41,297 bases of DNA from an uncultured Clostridia bacterium (GCA_934500865.1 CAKSUD010000006.1:1-41297), one strand, 5' to 3'. Numbered from the stretch's first letter, positions 16,381 to 24,270 are shown. Program-made: numbers and translations. Notes: generated by a model not told the origin, from the sequence alone.

Positions 16381-16884
16381 ATGCCAGGCAAAATTGCATT
16401 AGAAAAGAAAAGTGGAGAAGTTAAAGAACTTGCTGAAAAGATCAATGGTGCAAAGGGTATTGTAGTTGTTGATTATAGAGGTATTACTGTTGAAGACATT
16501 ACAGCTCTTAGAAACGAACTAAGAAAAGAAAATGTTGAATACAAAGTTGCAAAAAATACTTTGATTAAATTAGCTATTAAGGGAACTGAATATGAAGGAT
16601 TAACTGAATATTTAGAAGGACCTACAGCTATTGCTATCAGCCACGATGACTGCACAGCTCCTGCTAGAATTATGGCTAAGACAGCTGAAAAGGTTGAAGC
16701 TTTCAACTTTAAAGCAGGATGGGTAGAAGGTAGTGTATATGATGCTAAGGGTGTTGAAGAAATTTCTAAGATTCCTTCAAAAGAAACTCTTATTGCAAAA
16801 GTACTTGGAGGATTCAATGCTCCTATTACATCACTTGCTTATGTTATCAAGGCTATTGCTGAAAAACAAGAAGCTAACGCTTAG
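16381..16884 (+). CDS. rplJ: 50S ribosomal protein L10
   Basis: A 167-residue L10, the base of the ribosomal stalk that carries L7/L12 dimers. The N-terminal RNA-binding domain includes GIVVVDYRGITVEDITALR and KVAKNTLIKLA; the C-terminal helix that binds L12 ends EKQEANA. ATG 16381 follows AAAGGTGG; a longer frame starting at 16360 runs through that site and is less likely. Confidence 0.97.
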   Translation: MPGKIALEKKSGEVKELAEKINGAKGIVVVDYRGITVEDITALRNELRKENVEYKVAKNTLIKLAIKGTEYEGLTEYLEGPTAIAISHDDCTAPARIMAKTAEKVEAFNFKAGWVEGSVYDAKGVEEISKIPSKETLIAKVLGGFNAPITSLAYVIKAIAEKQEANA

Positions 16885-16992
16885 TAGATATTTTACTAAA
16901 AAACGTCATGCTGAATTATCAGAATGTTTGTTTTTGAGTTAAACTAATCAAAAAATTATTAATATGAAATTTATTTTATGGAGGTATTTAAA

Positions 16993-17367
16993 ATGAGTGA
17001 AAAGATTGAAAAAGTTATGGAAGAAGTAAAGGCTCTTACAGTATTAGAATTAAACGAATTAGTAAAAGCTTTAGAAGAAGAATTTGGAGTAACAGCAGCA
17101 GCTCCTGTGGCAGCTGCCGGAGCAGCAGTTGCTGGTGCAGCAGCTGGAGCTGAACAAACAGAATTCACAGTAGTATTAAAAGATGCTGGTGCTAACAAGA
17201 TTGGTGTTATCAAGGTTGTTAGAGAAATCACAGGATTAGGATTAAAGGAAGCTAAGGAAATGGTTGACGGAGCTCCTAAGAATGTTAAGGAAGGCGCTTC
17301 TAAGGAAGATGCTGAATCTATCAAGGCTAAGCTTACAGAAGCTGGCGCTACAGTAGAATTAAAGTAG
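16993..17367 (+). CDS. rplL: 50S ribosomal protein L7/L12
   Basis: A 124-residue L7/L12. The N-terminal dimerisation domain is followed by an Ala/Gly-rich hinge (about 35-53) and the C-terminal factor-binding domain with KIGVIKVVREITGLGLKEAK. ATG 16993 follows GGAGG. A terminator comes 11 bases after the stop, so unlike in most bacteria the operon does not continue into rpoB. Confidence 0.97.
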   Translation: MSEKIEKVMEEVKALTVLELNELVKALEEEFGVTAAAPVAAAGAAVAGAAAGAEQTEFTVVLKDAGANKIGVIKVVREITGLGLKEAKEMVDGAPKNVKEGASKEDAESIKAKLTEAGATVELK

Positions 17368-17378
17368 TTATACTTAAT

Positions 17379-17407
17379 AAAAAAGTCGCTATAATAGCGG
17401 CTTTTTT
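17379..17407 (+). terminator. Terminator of rplJL, probably bidirectional
   Basis: A 13-bp stem (17379-17391 with 17395-17407, one G-U pair) with a 3-base loop and a T tract. The A run on its 5' side allows it to serve the convergent reverse-strand gene as well. Confidence 0.88.
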
Positions 17408-17418
17408 GTATTTTAAAT

Positions 17419-17604
17419 CTAATTTATTAAAATCGGTGGACACTTCTTTCTGGGATAAGTGGCCAACAAATGGGATATCCATATTGAGTTAAAGCTTTTA
17501 TCTTCATCACTCATTTCATCTAGAGCAATTTCAATGTGGCCCGGTAAATCATAGTTTTTTGGATCGTTCCAATTAGGCTTTCTTACGCATTCCAGTATTT
17601 TCAT
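17419..17604 (-). CDS. Hypothetical small protein, 61 residues
   Basis: A short soluble protein beginning MKILECVRKPNWNDPKNYD, with no membrane helix or known motif that I recognise. Support for it being real is a good ribosome binding site (TTGGAGGG six bases before the ATG) and a position that uses the rplL terminator from the opposite side. A weak promoter (TTGTAT, 16 bases, TATTGT) can be read upstream on the same strand. Codon use is closer to the surroundings than in the next reverse-strand gene. The function is unknown. Confidence 0.55.
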   Translation of the reverse strand: MKILECVRKPNWNDPKNYDLPGHIEIALDEMSDEDKSFNSIWISHLLATYPRKKCPPILIN

Positions 17605-17779
17605 AAAAATCCCTCCAATAGGTGTTTGTATGGCAAATAGCCTTACAATATGTTTTTTGGTAATAAATACAATTCCGGAAAAATAAAATAATTTTTCCTT
17701 GAATAACTAGTGAAACTACAAAGTTGATTATGAACCTTATAAATATTTTAGCACGCCTTTTAAATTATGTAAACAAAAA

Positions 17780-17812
17780 ATCGCCCGTTAGGAAGATTTC
17801 CTTTCGGACGAT
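17780..17812 (-). terminator. Reverse-strand terminator
   Basis: Outer stem 17780-17787 with 17805-17812 (one G-U), plus an inner GGAA/TTCC stem. On the reverse strand it is followed by a T run, ending the gene at 17820-18185. Confidence 0.8.
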
Positions 17813-17819
17813 ATTTTTT

Positions 17820-18185
17820 TTACTCTCTAGCCATTTCGTAGAGTTCTTCGAGTGTCATATTACTCATCATTTTTGTGAGTTCTTTTTCGATTTCAGTCTT
17901 AGGAAGGTTAGAATAGACAATGAGCTGTCTAGAGGTAATGGTGTATTCTTTGAATACCCAAACGGTAGCGGAGAGGTTCTCAAGTGTGGTGTGGATTTCA
18001 AAGTGGGTGAGGTCGGGTTCGTCGTGGGTCGTGGTAGAAATGATGCGAGTTTTGCCGTTTTTCATAACTTCGACAAAGCCATCGTGAACGGGTTTGGGGT
18101 CGGCTTCTACCTTATGGTAGCAAGAGATACGGTTGCGGGCAGCCCTAACTTCGAATGCGATTCCGTTACAAAGAATAGTGTACAT
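17820..18185 (-). CDS. Hypothetical protein with C-ending codon bias
   Basis: A 121-residue soluble protein beginning MYTILCNGIAFEVRAARNR. No signal, membrane helix or recognised domain is seen; the C-terminal third is helical (about 88-121). The start has AAAGGAG a few bases upstream, and there are a clear promoter and a terminator, so it is a single-gene unit. Many codons end in C (for example CAC, GAC, ACC, CTC) and its GC content is far above that of its neighbours, suggesting transfer or special selection. A 159-residue frame on the opposite strand spans the same bases but lacks comparable signals and is rejected. Confidence 0.72.
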   Translation of the reverse strand: MYTILCNGIAFEVRAARNRISCYHKVEADPKPVHDGFVEVMKNGKTRIISTTTHDEPDLTHFEIHTTLENLSATVWVFKEYTITSRQLIVYSNLPKTEIEKELTKMMSNMTLEELYEMARE

Positions 18186-18225
18186 AATTTTTCTCCTTTT
18201 TAATAAGTATTTGGAATGATTTTCC

Positions 18226-18298
18226 CTCAAAACAAGATGAGGGATATAAAAATGTCATCTCTAGTAAACATAATAACATACAACTTAAAAAATGTCAA
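18226..18298 (-). promoter_or_regulatory. Promoter and leader hairpin of the 121-residue protein
   Basis: Read on the reverse strand: TTGACA (18293-18298) and TATTAT (18270-18275) with a 17-base spacer. The leader contains a small CCCTCA/TGAGGG hairpin (18226-18243). Confidence 0.7.
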
Positions 18299-18323
18299 TA
18301 TAATGCCTAGTGATAAAAAGCTA

Positions 18324-18352
18324 TTGACGGTGTTTTAAGCTTTTTGTATGAT
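18324..18352 (+). promoter_or_regulatory. Promoter of the YgjP-type peptidase gene
   Basis: TTGACG (18324-18329) and TATGAT (18347-18352), 17-base spacer. It diverges from the reverse-strand promoter 26 bases away. Confidence 0.6.
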
Positions 18353-18377
18353 AATAGGGTAAAGGTAGGGGATATTT

Positions 18378-18887
18378 TTGAAATACATAATTAAATATTC
18401 AAATAGAAAAACTATTGGAATATATGTAAATAATGATGGAACAGTTGAAGTAAGGAGCCCTAAGTTTGTTACTAAAACTAGAATTGAGGAACTTGTTTGC
18501 CTAAAAGAAAGTTGGATTGAAAATACCAAGAAACGTATTTTGCAAAGAAAACATAATGAAATAAGTGAAGATGAAGTAAAGAGACTAGTTAAGCTCGCCA
18601 AAGAAGTAATACCTACTAAAGTAAAAAAGTTTAGTGAGATTATGAATGTAGAACCACTTAGTGTTAGAATAGGTAATTCAAAAAGCTATTGGGGCTGTTG
18701 TTCTTCTAAAAATAGGCTTAATTTTTCTTGGAGGTTAATGCAAGCCAGTGATAATGCAATCGATTATGTGGTAATACATGAACTTGCACATATAAAAGAG
18801 CATAACCATAGCAAAGAATTTTGGGACGAAGTTGCAATGGTTATGCCCGATTATAAGAAATATAGAGAGGAGTTAAAGAACTTTTAG
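18378..18887 (+). CDS. YgjP/DUF45-type zinc metallopeptidase
   Basis: A 169-residue protein of the YgjP-like (PF01863) group, related to the WLM/SprT metallopeptidases. The zinc motif HELAHIKEHNHSKEFW contains HExxH plus the downstream His. The family segment usually read WGSCS appears as WGCCSSKNRLNFSWRL. The start is TTG 18378, placed after GTAGGGGA. The physiological substrate in bacteria is not known; in some genomes the family is linked to type I restriction loci, but none is present here. Its 3' end overlaps the convergent kinase gene by 15 bases. Confidence 0.88.
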   Translation: MKYIIKYSNRKTIGIYVNNDGTVEVRSPKFVTKTRIEELVCLKESWIENTKKRILQRKHNEISEDEVKRLVKLAKEVIPTKVKKFSEIMNVEPLSVRIGNSKSYWGCCSSKNRLNFSWRLMQASDNAIDYVVIHELAHIKEHNHSKEFWDEVAMVMPDYKKYREELKNF

Positions 18888-20315
18888 TTCAAACCAGAAA
18901 TTAGCTCCTCCATTTTCGTCATTTTTCACTCCAAAGTTTGCCTTATGGAGTTCTAGAACACCCTTTACAATGGCGAGTCCAAGACCCGTTCCGACTTGGG
19001 CACGTTTGTGATTTCCTTTGGCTTTATAATATCTATCCCAAACATACTCGATTTCATCAGGATTAATTCCATCTCCGGTATCTTTTATTTCTATTTTTAC
19101 TTTACCGTCATTTACCGTTTGAACAATTTTTACAGTCTTGTCCACTCCGGTATAAGTTAGAGCATTATTTATAAGATTGTAAATGACTTGAGTAATTTTT
19201 AGATTGTCTGCATTAACAAACACATCTTGATTTTTTTCAAATATAATTTTGTATCCGTCATTTTCAGTTAATTTTGTGTATCTTTCAAGTATTTTGCTTA
19301 TGCATTCAGTTAAATTAAAATCCTCTAAATGTAGTTCTTGAACACTATTTTGATTCTTTGACATTTCCACAACATCATTAACCAAGCTTGTAAGACGCTT
19401 TGCTTCATCAATGATAATTTGGATATTCTCAGGTGTATTTTCTCCTGGTATATCTTTCATAACTTCTGCATATCCGGTTATCATAGTAAGAGGTGTTCGT
19501 AAATCATGTGAAACATTTGCAATAAGCTCACGGCGTAGATTTTCAACTTTAGATAGTTCAGATGAGGCTTTAGTTAACGTGTTTGCCAGTTCTGAGATTT
19601 CTGTGTAACCTGAGTCGTTGAATTTTATATTGTACTCAGTAGATAATTTCTTCGCTGAATTATTTATATTTATTATTGGCTTAGAAATCTTTCTAGAGAT
19701 TATAAGCGAAAGAATAAAAGACAAAACAAGCATAATAATTGTTATACAACTTAGTTGAGAACGCAGGGTAGAAGTAGTGGAAACAACAGGCTCTATAACA
19801 GAATTCAGTATAAGAATATATGAATTATTGTTTGCGTCACTAAAACGTCTTACAAGTAGACTGCTATTTGGAATTTCACGCTTTCTATTAGAGGCAAAAT
19901 AGCTTTTTTGATTATTTTCAGGCGTGAACTGTTCAAAATACTGATTTTTATCTCCTAAGGATTTTTCACTCAGTGCATATAAAACACTAGAAGGGATTTT
20001 ATGAATAATACAATTCATTTGAACTTCGGAAGAATATACAAGTTCAGCCGGTTCTTTATACAGCATTATGCATATATCACGCTTACTTGAAATGCCTTCT
20101 ATTGTTGTATCAAGAAATTCGGAATTTATACTTTTTTCAATAGTTTGGGCAGTAGAAAACAATTCTTTAGTTTTTATAGTTCTGTAAAAGTCATTTAGCA
20201 AGACTATTTGGAACAACCAAATAAGGACAAGCATTATTAATGAAAACGCAAGGAAGTAAACGAATATTTTCCATTTTACAGATAATTCTTTATTAGAATT
20301 TTTAAACATTTTCAA
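18873..20315 (-). CDS. Membrane sensor histidine kinase
   Basis: A 480-residue kinase. Two membrane helices (about 16-40 and 186-208) enclose an outer sensor domain of about 145 residues. A HAMP linker (about 210-262), a dimerisation domain with H270 in NVSHDLRTPLTMITGYAE, and an ATP-binding domain with VIYNLINNAL, DTGDGI and GTGLGLAIVKG follow. The layout resembles PhoR/ResE-type kinases. The annotated start is TTG at 20315, overlapping the regulator gene by 14 bases; ATG 20309 is possible. The 3' end overlaps the facing peptidase gene, leaving no room for a terminator between them. Confidence 0.95.
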   Translation of the reverse strand: MKMFKNSNKELSVKWKIFVYFLAFSLIMLVLIWLFQIVLLNDFYRTIKTKELFSTAQTIEKSINSEFLDTTIEGISSKRDICIMLYKEPAELVYSSEVQMNCIIHKIPSSVLYALSEKSLGDKNQYFEQFTPENNQKSYFASNRKREIPNSSLLVRRFSDANNNSYILILNSVIEPVVSTTSTLRSQLSCITIIMLVLSFILSLIISRKISKPIININNSAKKLSTEYNIKFNDSGYTEISELANTLTKASSELSKVENLRRELIANVSHDLRTPLTMITGYAEVMKDIPGENTPENIQIIIDEAKRLTSLVNDVVEMSKNQNSVQELHLEDFNLTECISKILERYTKLTENDGYKIIFEKNQDVFVNADNLKITQVIYNLINNALTYTGVDKTVKIVQTVNDGKVKIEIKDTGDGINPDEIEYVWDRYYKAKGNHKRAQVGTGLGLAIVKGVLELHKANFGVKNDENGGANFWFELKVL

Positions 20316-20976
20316 ATCTGTATCCCACTCCTCTTAGTGTAACAATTAAGTTACTGTATTGTTTTAAGCTCTTTCTAAGTAGCTTAATATGTGTATCTAA
20401 TGTTCTGTCATCTCCGAAAAATTCATAGCCCCAAACATCAGAAATAAGTCGTTCGCGAGTTAAAGCAATTCCCTTATTTTTAATTAAGTATACAAGCAAA
20501 TCGTATTCCTTTGGGGAAAGAGTAATTTTCTCGTTATCAATATAGATAAGATGTGCAGTAAAATCTACTAGTAAAGTTTCGTAAGAAAAGGCATCTGAAA
20601 TGTTGGTATTTGAATTTAAGGTACGCTTTAATACGGCTTCAACTCTCATAAATAATTCTTTTGGAGAAAAAGGTTTTACTACATAGTCATCAATCCCTAA
20701 TTCAAAACCATGAATTTTATCATATTCTTCACTTCGTGCGGAAAGCATTATAATTGGTACGGAAGATGTCTTTCTTATTTCCTTTGCAACAGAAAACCCA
20801 TCTAGTTCAGGCATCATTATATCTAAGATTATTAAATCACATGAATGATTTTTGAATTTCTCTATTGCATCCATTCCGTCTTTTGCTTCAATTACAGTAT
20901 GTCCTTCAAACACAGCATATTTTTTTATAATTTCCCTTATTTTTTCTTCATCATCAACAATAAGTAATTTAGCCAT
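20302..20976 (-). CDS. OmpR-family response regulator
   Basis: A 224-residue regulator with receiver domain (D9/D10 acidic pocket, phosphoacceptor D52 in LIILDIMMPELDG, conserved lysine in YVVKPF) and winged-helix DNA-binding domain ending TLRGVGYRFENV. The ribosome binding site is AAAGGAGG. It overlaps the kinase gene start, indicating translational coupling. Targets are not evident from the window; no transporter or envelope operon is adjacent on the same strand. Confidence 0.96.
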   Translation of the reverse strand: MAKLLIVDDEEKIREIIKKYAVFEGHTVIEAKDGMDAIEKFKNHSCDLIILDIMMPELDGFSVAKEIRKTSSVPIIMLSARSEEYDKIHGFELGIDDYVVKPFSPKELFMRVEAVLKRTLNSNTNISDAFSYETLLVDFTAHLIYIDNEKITLSPKEYDLLVYLIKNKGIALTRERLISDVWGYEFFGDDRTLDTHIKLLRKSLKQYSNLIVTLRGVGYRFENV

Positions 20977-20997
20977 AATAAACCTCCTTTTAAGGCT

Positions 20998-21026
20998 ATA
21001 TTATCATTTTTTATTGAGTTTGTCAT
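20998..21026 (-). promoter_or_regulatory. Possible promoter of the reverse-strand two-component operon
   Basis: Reverse strand: ATGACA (21021-21026) and TAATAT (20998-21003), 17-base spacer, 21 bases upstream of the start codon. Confidence 0.45.
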
Positions 21027-21038
21027 TAAAAAAATGAA

Positions 21039-21086
21039 AGTGGTCAGCCGGTTAAGTTTCTGCCCTCCGTGGCAGGGTTGACCACT
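21039..21086. repeat. Inverted repeat sharing TGGTCA ends with a nearby element
   Basis: AGTGGTCA (21039-21046) pairs with TGACCACT (21079-21086); inside, CTGCC/GGCAG (21060-21064, 21071-21075) forms a second stem. The ends match those of the element at 21171-21277, so it may be a shorter relative. Confidence 0.6.
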
Positions 21087-21170
21087 TCATATAATAAATT
21101 ATAAGGTGTAAATATGTAGAATATGTGAAAAAGCAATGAAGAAATATTGAATATTGTCACTTAACTTAAC

Positions 21171-21277
21171 TTGACCACTAGGGACGGTTCTTTTTGGTCA
21201 ACAAAATTAAGACGGGTAGTTAGCATAAAAAGCTAGGTACATGTTTTTCCATTTTTAGACCTGTCCCCAATGGTCAA
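21171..21277. mobile_element. Miniature inverted-repeat element, about 107 bases
   Basis: The two ends are imperfect inverted repeats of about 20 bases, consensus TTGACCAnTnGGGACnGnTC (16 of 20 positions equal). It contains no open frame. GGGAC-containing repeats of this kind recur in clostridial genomes, sometimes with RAYT transposases; none is encoded here. The gene-free stretch 20977-21389 otherwise holds only promoters and the related inverted repeat. Confidence 0.55.
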
Positions 21278-21314
21278 CCACTGTATATTTTTTATTTATG
21301 TGCTTATGCTAAAT

Positions 21315-21343
21315 TTGAAATATGTAGAATGATGTAGTATAAT
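21315..21343 (+). promoter_or_regulatory. Promoter of the HD-domain gene
   Basis: TTGAAA (21315-21320) and TATAAT (21338-21343), 17-base spacer. Confidence 0.7.
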
Positions 21344-21389
21344 ATTTAAGAAAGATTTATTGATAGTAAAATTTGTCGAGGTGTTAATT

Positions 21390-21857
21390 ATGAGAGCGGA
21401 AGATACTGTTATGTTATACGGAAAAGACATCATTTTATCTGAGGGAATGCAGTCCACTAAAAAATATATACAGCACGGAGACACTAGCGTATATGAGCAT
21501 TGCATTAATGTAGCGTGTCTTTGTGTACTTATTGCAGCTTATTTTCATATAAAAGTTAATCAGCGAAATCTTGTTAGAGGTGCATTACTTCACGATTATT
21601 TTTTATATGATTGGCATGTTGCGGATGATAGTCATAAATGGCATGGTTTTACACATCCTAGAACGGCTCTAAGAAATGCAAGAAAAAGATTTAAGCTCAA
21701 CAAGGTGGAAAGAGATATGATTTTAAGGCATATGTTTCCGCTAAATATTACTCCTCCACGTTACAAGGAGAGTATAATTCTTTGCTTATCGGATAAAATT
21801 TATGCGATATTTGAGACGTTTTATATAAAGAAATTTAATTTTAAAGTGGGGGAATAG
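21390..21857 (+). CDS. HD-domain hydrolase
   Basis: A 155-residue HD-superfamily protein. The metal-binding pattern is visible: H37 (YEHCINVA), H68-D69 (LLHDYFLYDW), later His residues including H113 (LRHMFP), and D135 (CLSDKIYAI). Members are phosphohydrolases on nucleotides or phosphodiesters, and the substrate here is unknown. ATG 21390 follows CGAGGTG; upstream in-frame TTG and GTG codons are less well placed. The next gene starts four bases after the stop, so the pair is probably co-translated. Confidence 0.85.
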   Translation: MRAEDTVMLYGKDIILSEGMQSTKKYIQHGDTSVYEHCINVACLCVLIAAYFHIKVNQRNLVRGALLHDYFLYDWHVADDSHKWHGFTHPRTALRNARKRFKLNKVERDMILRHMFPLNITPPRYKESIILCLSDKIYAIFETFYIKKFNFKVGE

Positions 21858-21861
21858 GAAA

Positions 21862-22614
21862 TTGCTTATAATGTATTGCAGTTGGTTTATTATTTATAGT
21901 GTGATAGGTTGGGCATATGAAAGTTTACTATGTTCTGTTATTGAGAGAAGATTAATAAACAGGGGATTTTTAAACGGACCATATTGCCCGATTTATGGAT
22001 TCGGAGCACTTTTAGATATAATTTGTTTAAACAGTTTTTCAGACCCACTTGAAATATTTTTTCTTGGTGCGTTATTAAATTGTACGCTTGAATATTGGAC
22101 ATCCTTTTTTATGGAAAAGATGTTTAATGCTAGATGGTGGGATTATTCGGATAAAAAGTTTAATATTAATGGTAGGGTTTGCTTAATCGGTGCGATAGTA
22201 TTTGGCCTATTTTGCGTACTACTTATAAAAGTTATAAATCCTGTTGTTACAGTGTATATTAACGCGATACCAAAGCTTATATTAAATATTGCAGTTATAT
22301 TATTTCTAGTTGGATATGCAATAGATAATATAATTACATTTAGTGCTGTTGCTAAGCTTGATGATAAGTTAAGAGAATTAAAAGAAGTTTTGGAAGAGAA
22401 GAAGGAAAGTGTTGCTAAGGCTGTAAGCGCATACAAAGAAGAAACAATCGAAAAAATCAAGTCTTACATACCTGAGACACCTATATATAAGGCTTTAACG
22501 AAGGCTTTAAGTATGCAAAACAAAAGAATTATTAAAGCTTTCCCTAGGTTAAAGTCTATTAAGTATAATGATGCACTAGCGGAATTGCGTGAGTTCATAA
22601 ACAGAAAAAAATAA
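21862..22614 (+). CDS. CmpB-family (PF06541) membrane protein
   Basis: A 250-residue membrane protein with about four to five helices in the first 175 residues and a charged, partly coiled C-terminal tail (about 175-250). The family signature is NRGFLNGPYCPIYGFG, with GWAYES in the first helix. The family is annotated as putative ABC permease, but no ATPase is adjacent and the function is not established. The start is TTG 21862 after GGGGGA; ATG 21871 is a possible alternative. It lies four bases after the HD-domain gene, an arrangement that suggests a shared role. Confidence 0.82.
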   Translation: MLIMYCSWFIIYSVIGWAYESLLCSVIERRLINRGFLNGPYCPIYGFGALLDIICLNSFSDPLEIFFLGALLNCTLEYWTSFFMEKMFNARWWDYSDKKFNINGRVCLIGAIVFGLFCVLLIKVINPVVTVYINAIPKLILNIAVILFLVGYAIDNIITFSAVAKLDDKLRELKEVLEEKKESVAKAVSAYKEETIEKIKSYIPETPIYKALTKALSMQNKRIIKAFPRLKSIKYNDALAELREFINRKK

Positions 22615-22642
22615 TAAGTGTAGTAATATTAGGAGGATAGGT

Positions 22643-23086
22643 ATGCACAAGATATTTGGAAATAAATATGATGTCACTTATGTTGATAGGAAGGGTGCAT
22701 ATATTATTCCGAGTAATAATGGTAAGATTGGTGTAGTGCAAACCACTAAGGGCTTCTTTTTCCTTGGTGGGGGGATTAACGAAAACGAAACCGACTTTGA
22801 ATGTATTCAAAGAGAATGCATAGAAGAAGTAGGTTATACTGCTATTGTAAAAGATTTTATATGTTCAGCCGAAACATATACAGAACATCCTGAAATTGGA
22901 TACTTTCACCCAATTCAAAACTACTACATTGGCGAAATTAAAAATCAAGTCCAAGAACCGGTGGATGCCGACCACAAATTGGTGTGGCTGTCTTATGAGG
23001 AACTAAAAGGTAATATGTTTCCTAAAATGCAAAATTGGGCTTTAGATCAATACCATAAACTTGAAGAACAACTTGCAAGAAATTAG
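22643..23086 (+). CDS. Nudix hydrolase
   Basis: A 147-residue Nudix protein. The Nudix box is complete: G-G-I-N-E-N-E, then REC-I-E-E-V-G (GX5EX7REUXEEXGU) at about residues 52-74. It hydrolyses a nucleoside diphosphate linked to another group; the substrate cannot be told from sequence. AGGAGG precedes the ATG, and it follows the CmpB-family gene by 28 bases, so may belong to that operon. Confidence 0.9.
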   Translation: MHKIFGNKYDVTYVDRKGAYIIPSNNGKIGVVQTTKGFFFLGGGINENETDFECIQRECIEEVGYTAIVKDFICSAETYTEHPEIGYFHPIQNYYIGEIKNQVQEPVDADHKLVWLSYEELKGNMFPKMQNWALDQYHKLEEQLARN

Positions 23087-23144
23087 GCAGTATTTAAATA
23101 AGGTTACAAAATAGTCAAGGTATCTTAGCAGTTTCAAAAAAATG

Positions 23145-23173
23145 TTGAAATATGGAGAAAATTGGTGTAGAAT
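23145..23173 (+). promoter_or_regulatory. Promoter of prs
   Basis: TTGAAA (23145-23150) and TAGAAT (23168-23173), 17-base spacer, 47 bases before the start codon. Confidence 0.65.
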
Positions 23174-23220
23174 TCTAATTGTAATTAAAACCATATAATC
23201 TAAGAGGAGGTATTGCGTTT

Positions 23221-24159
23221 ATGGACCAATTAAAAATTTTTGGTTGTAATGCGAGTAAGGAATTTGCTAAAGAGGTGTGCGATTCTATAGGAGTACCTTT
23301 GGGTCAAAGTGAATCGTTTAAGTTTGACAATGACAACAGGTTTGTAAAAATTTTAGAAACCGTTAGAGGAGATGACGTTTTTGTAATTCAAACTTCAAGA
23401 CCTCCTGTTGATGAAAATTTTATGGAATTACTTATTACAATTGATGCGCTAAAGAGGGCATCAGCTAAAAGAATTACGGCAGTTTTGCCTTATTATCCTT
23501 ATGCACGTTCGGATAAAAAGGATCAACCAAGAATTGCGATTACCTCTAAGCTAGTAGCTGATTTACTTGCAGCAGCAGGTGCAAACAGAGTTCTTACTTC
23601 TGATTTACATGCAACTCAGATTTTAGGATTTTTCAATATTCCTGCTGACCAATTAGTATTTGCCGATTTACTTGCAAATTACTTTAAGGCAAAGAATTTT
23701 GATGATTTGGTTGTTGTTGCGACTGATGCAGGTAGTTCTAAAAAGGCGTATAAATATGCTACAAGACTTAATGCACCTATTGCAATGTTAGATAAGAGAA
23801 GATTAGGAAATAGCCAAGAAACATTAATTGAAAATATTGTCGGAGATGTTTCCGGAAAGAGATGCGTAATTTTTGATGATGAAATAGATAGAGGAAGTTC
23901 TATTATGAACGCAGTACATGTTCTAGAAGAATATAATGTGAAGGAAATATATGCTGCTTGTACACACGGAGTATTATCCGGACCTGCTATTGAGAGAATA
24001 AAGAATTCTTCTATAAAGGAATTTATTATAACTAATACAATTCCACTTCCACCTGAAAAGCAGTTGGATAAAATAAAGGTATTAACAGTTGCGTCTATAT
24101 TTGGTGAGGCTATTAAGAGAATACATGAGGGACATTCAATGGGAGAAATGTTCTATTAA
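23221..24159 (+). CDS. prs: Ribose-phosphate pyrophosphokinase, divergent type
   Basis: A 312-residue enzyme making PRPP from ribose 5-phosphate and ATP for nucleotide, histidine, tryptophan and NAD synthesis. The fold segments are clear: LPYYPYARSDKKDQPR (flexible loop), ITSKLVADLLAAAG, SDLHATQILGFF and APIAMLDKRR. The PRPP loop reads FDDEIDRGSS (218-227), where class I enzymes usually have DDxIDTAGT, and the flexible loop also differs. It could be a lineage-specific Prs or a paralogue with another Prs elsewhere. AGGAGG precedes the ATG. Confidence 0.88.
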   Translation: MDQLKIFGCNASKEFAKEVCDSIGVPLGQSESFKFDNDNRFVKILETVRGDDVFVIQTSRPPVDENFMELLITIDALKRASAKRITAVLPYYPYARSDKKDQPRIAITSKLVADLLAAAGANRVLTSDLHATQILGFFNIPADQLVFADLLANYFKAKNFDDLVVVATDAGSSKKAYKYATRLNAPIAMLDKRRLGNSQETLIENIVGDVSGKRCVIFDDEIDRGSSIMNAVHVLEEYNVKEIYAACTHGVLSGPAIERIKNSSIKEFIITNTIPLPPEKQLDKIKVLTVASIFGEAIKRIHEGHSMGEMFY

Positions 24160-24181
24160 AAATAAATAATCGTTTTTTTAT

Positions 24182-24252
24182 GACGTGCTAGGTGCCAATG
24201 CAGTTATGCAATAAAGTGTTGCATAAAACTGCATTGGCTTTGTACGTCTTTT
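24182..24252 (+). terminator. Extended hairpin after prs, terminator
   Basis: Left arm 24194-24211 and right arm 24219-24238 pair over 18 bp with a 2-base bulge; GACGT/ACGTC (24182-24186, 24244-24248) closes it, followed by a short T tract. Unusually long for a terminator. Confidence 0.65.
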
Positions 24253-24270
24253 CGAAAGGAAAATTTTATT

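Noticed and set aside
17724..18203. A 159-residue plus-strand frame opposite the 121-residue gene
   Set aside because: The reverse-strand reading has promoter, ribosome binding site and terminator; the plus-strand frame has none and runs through that terminator.
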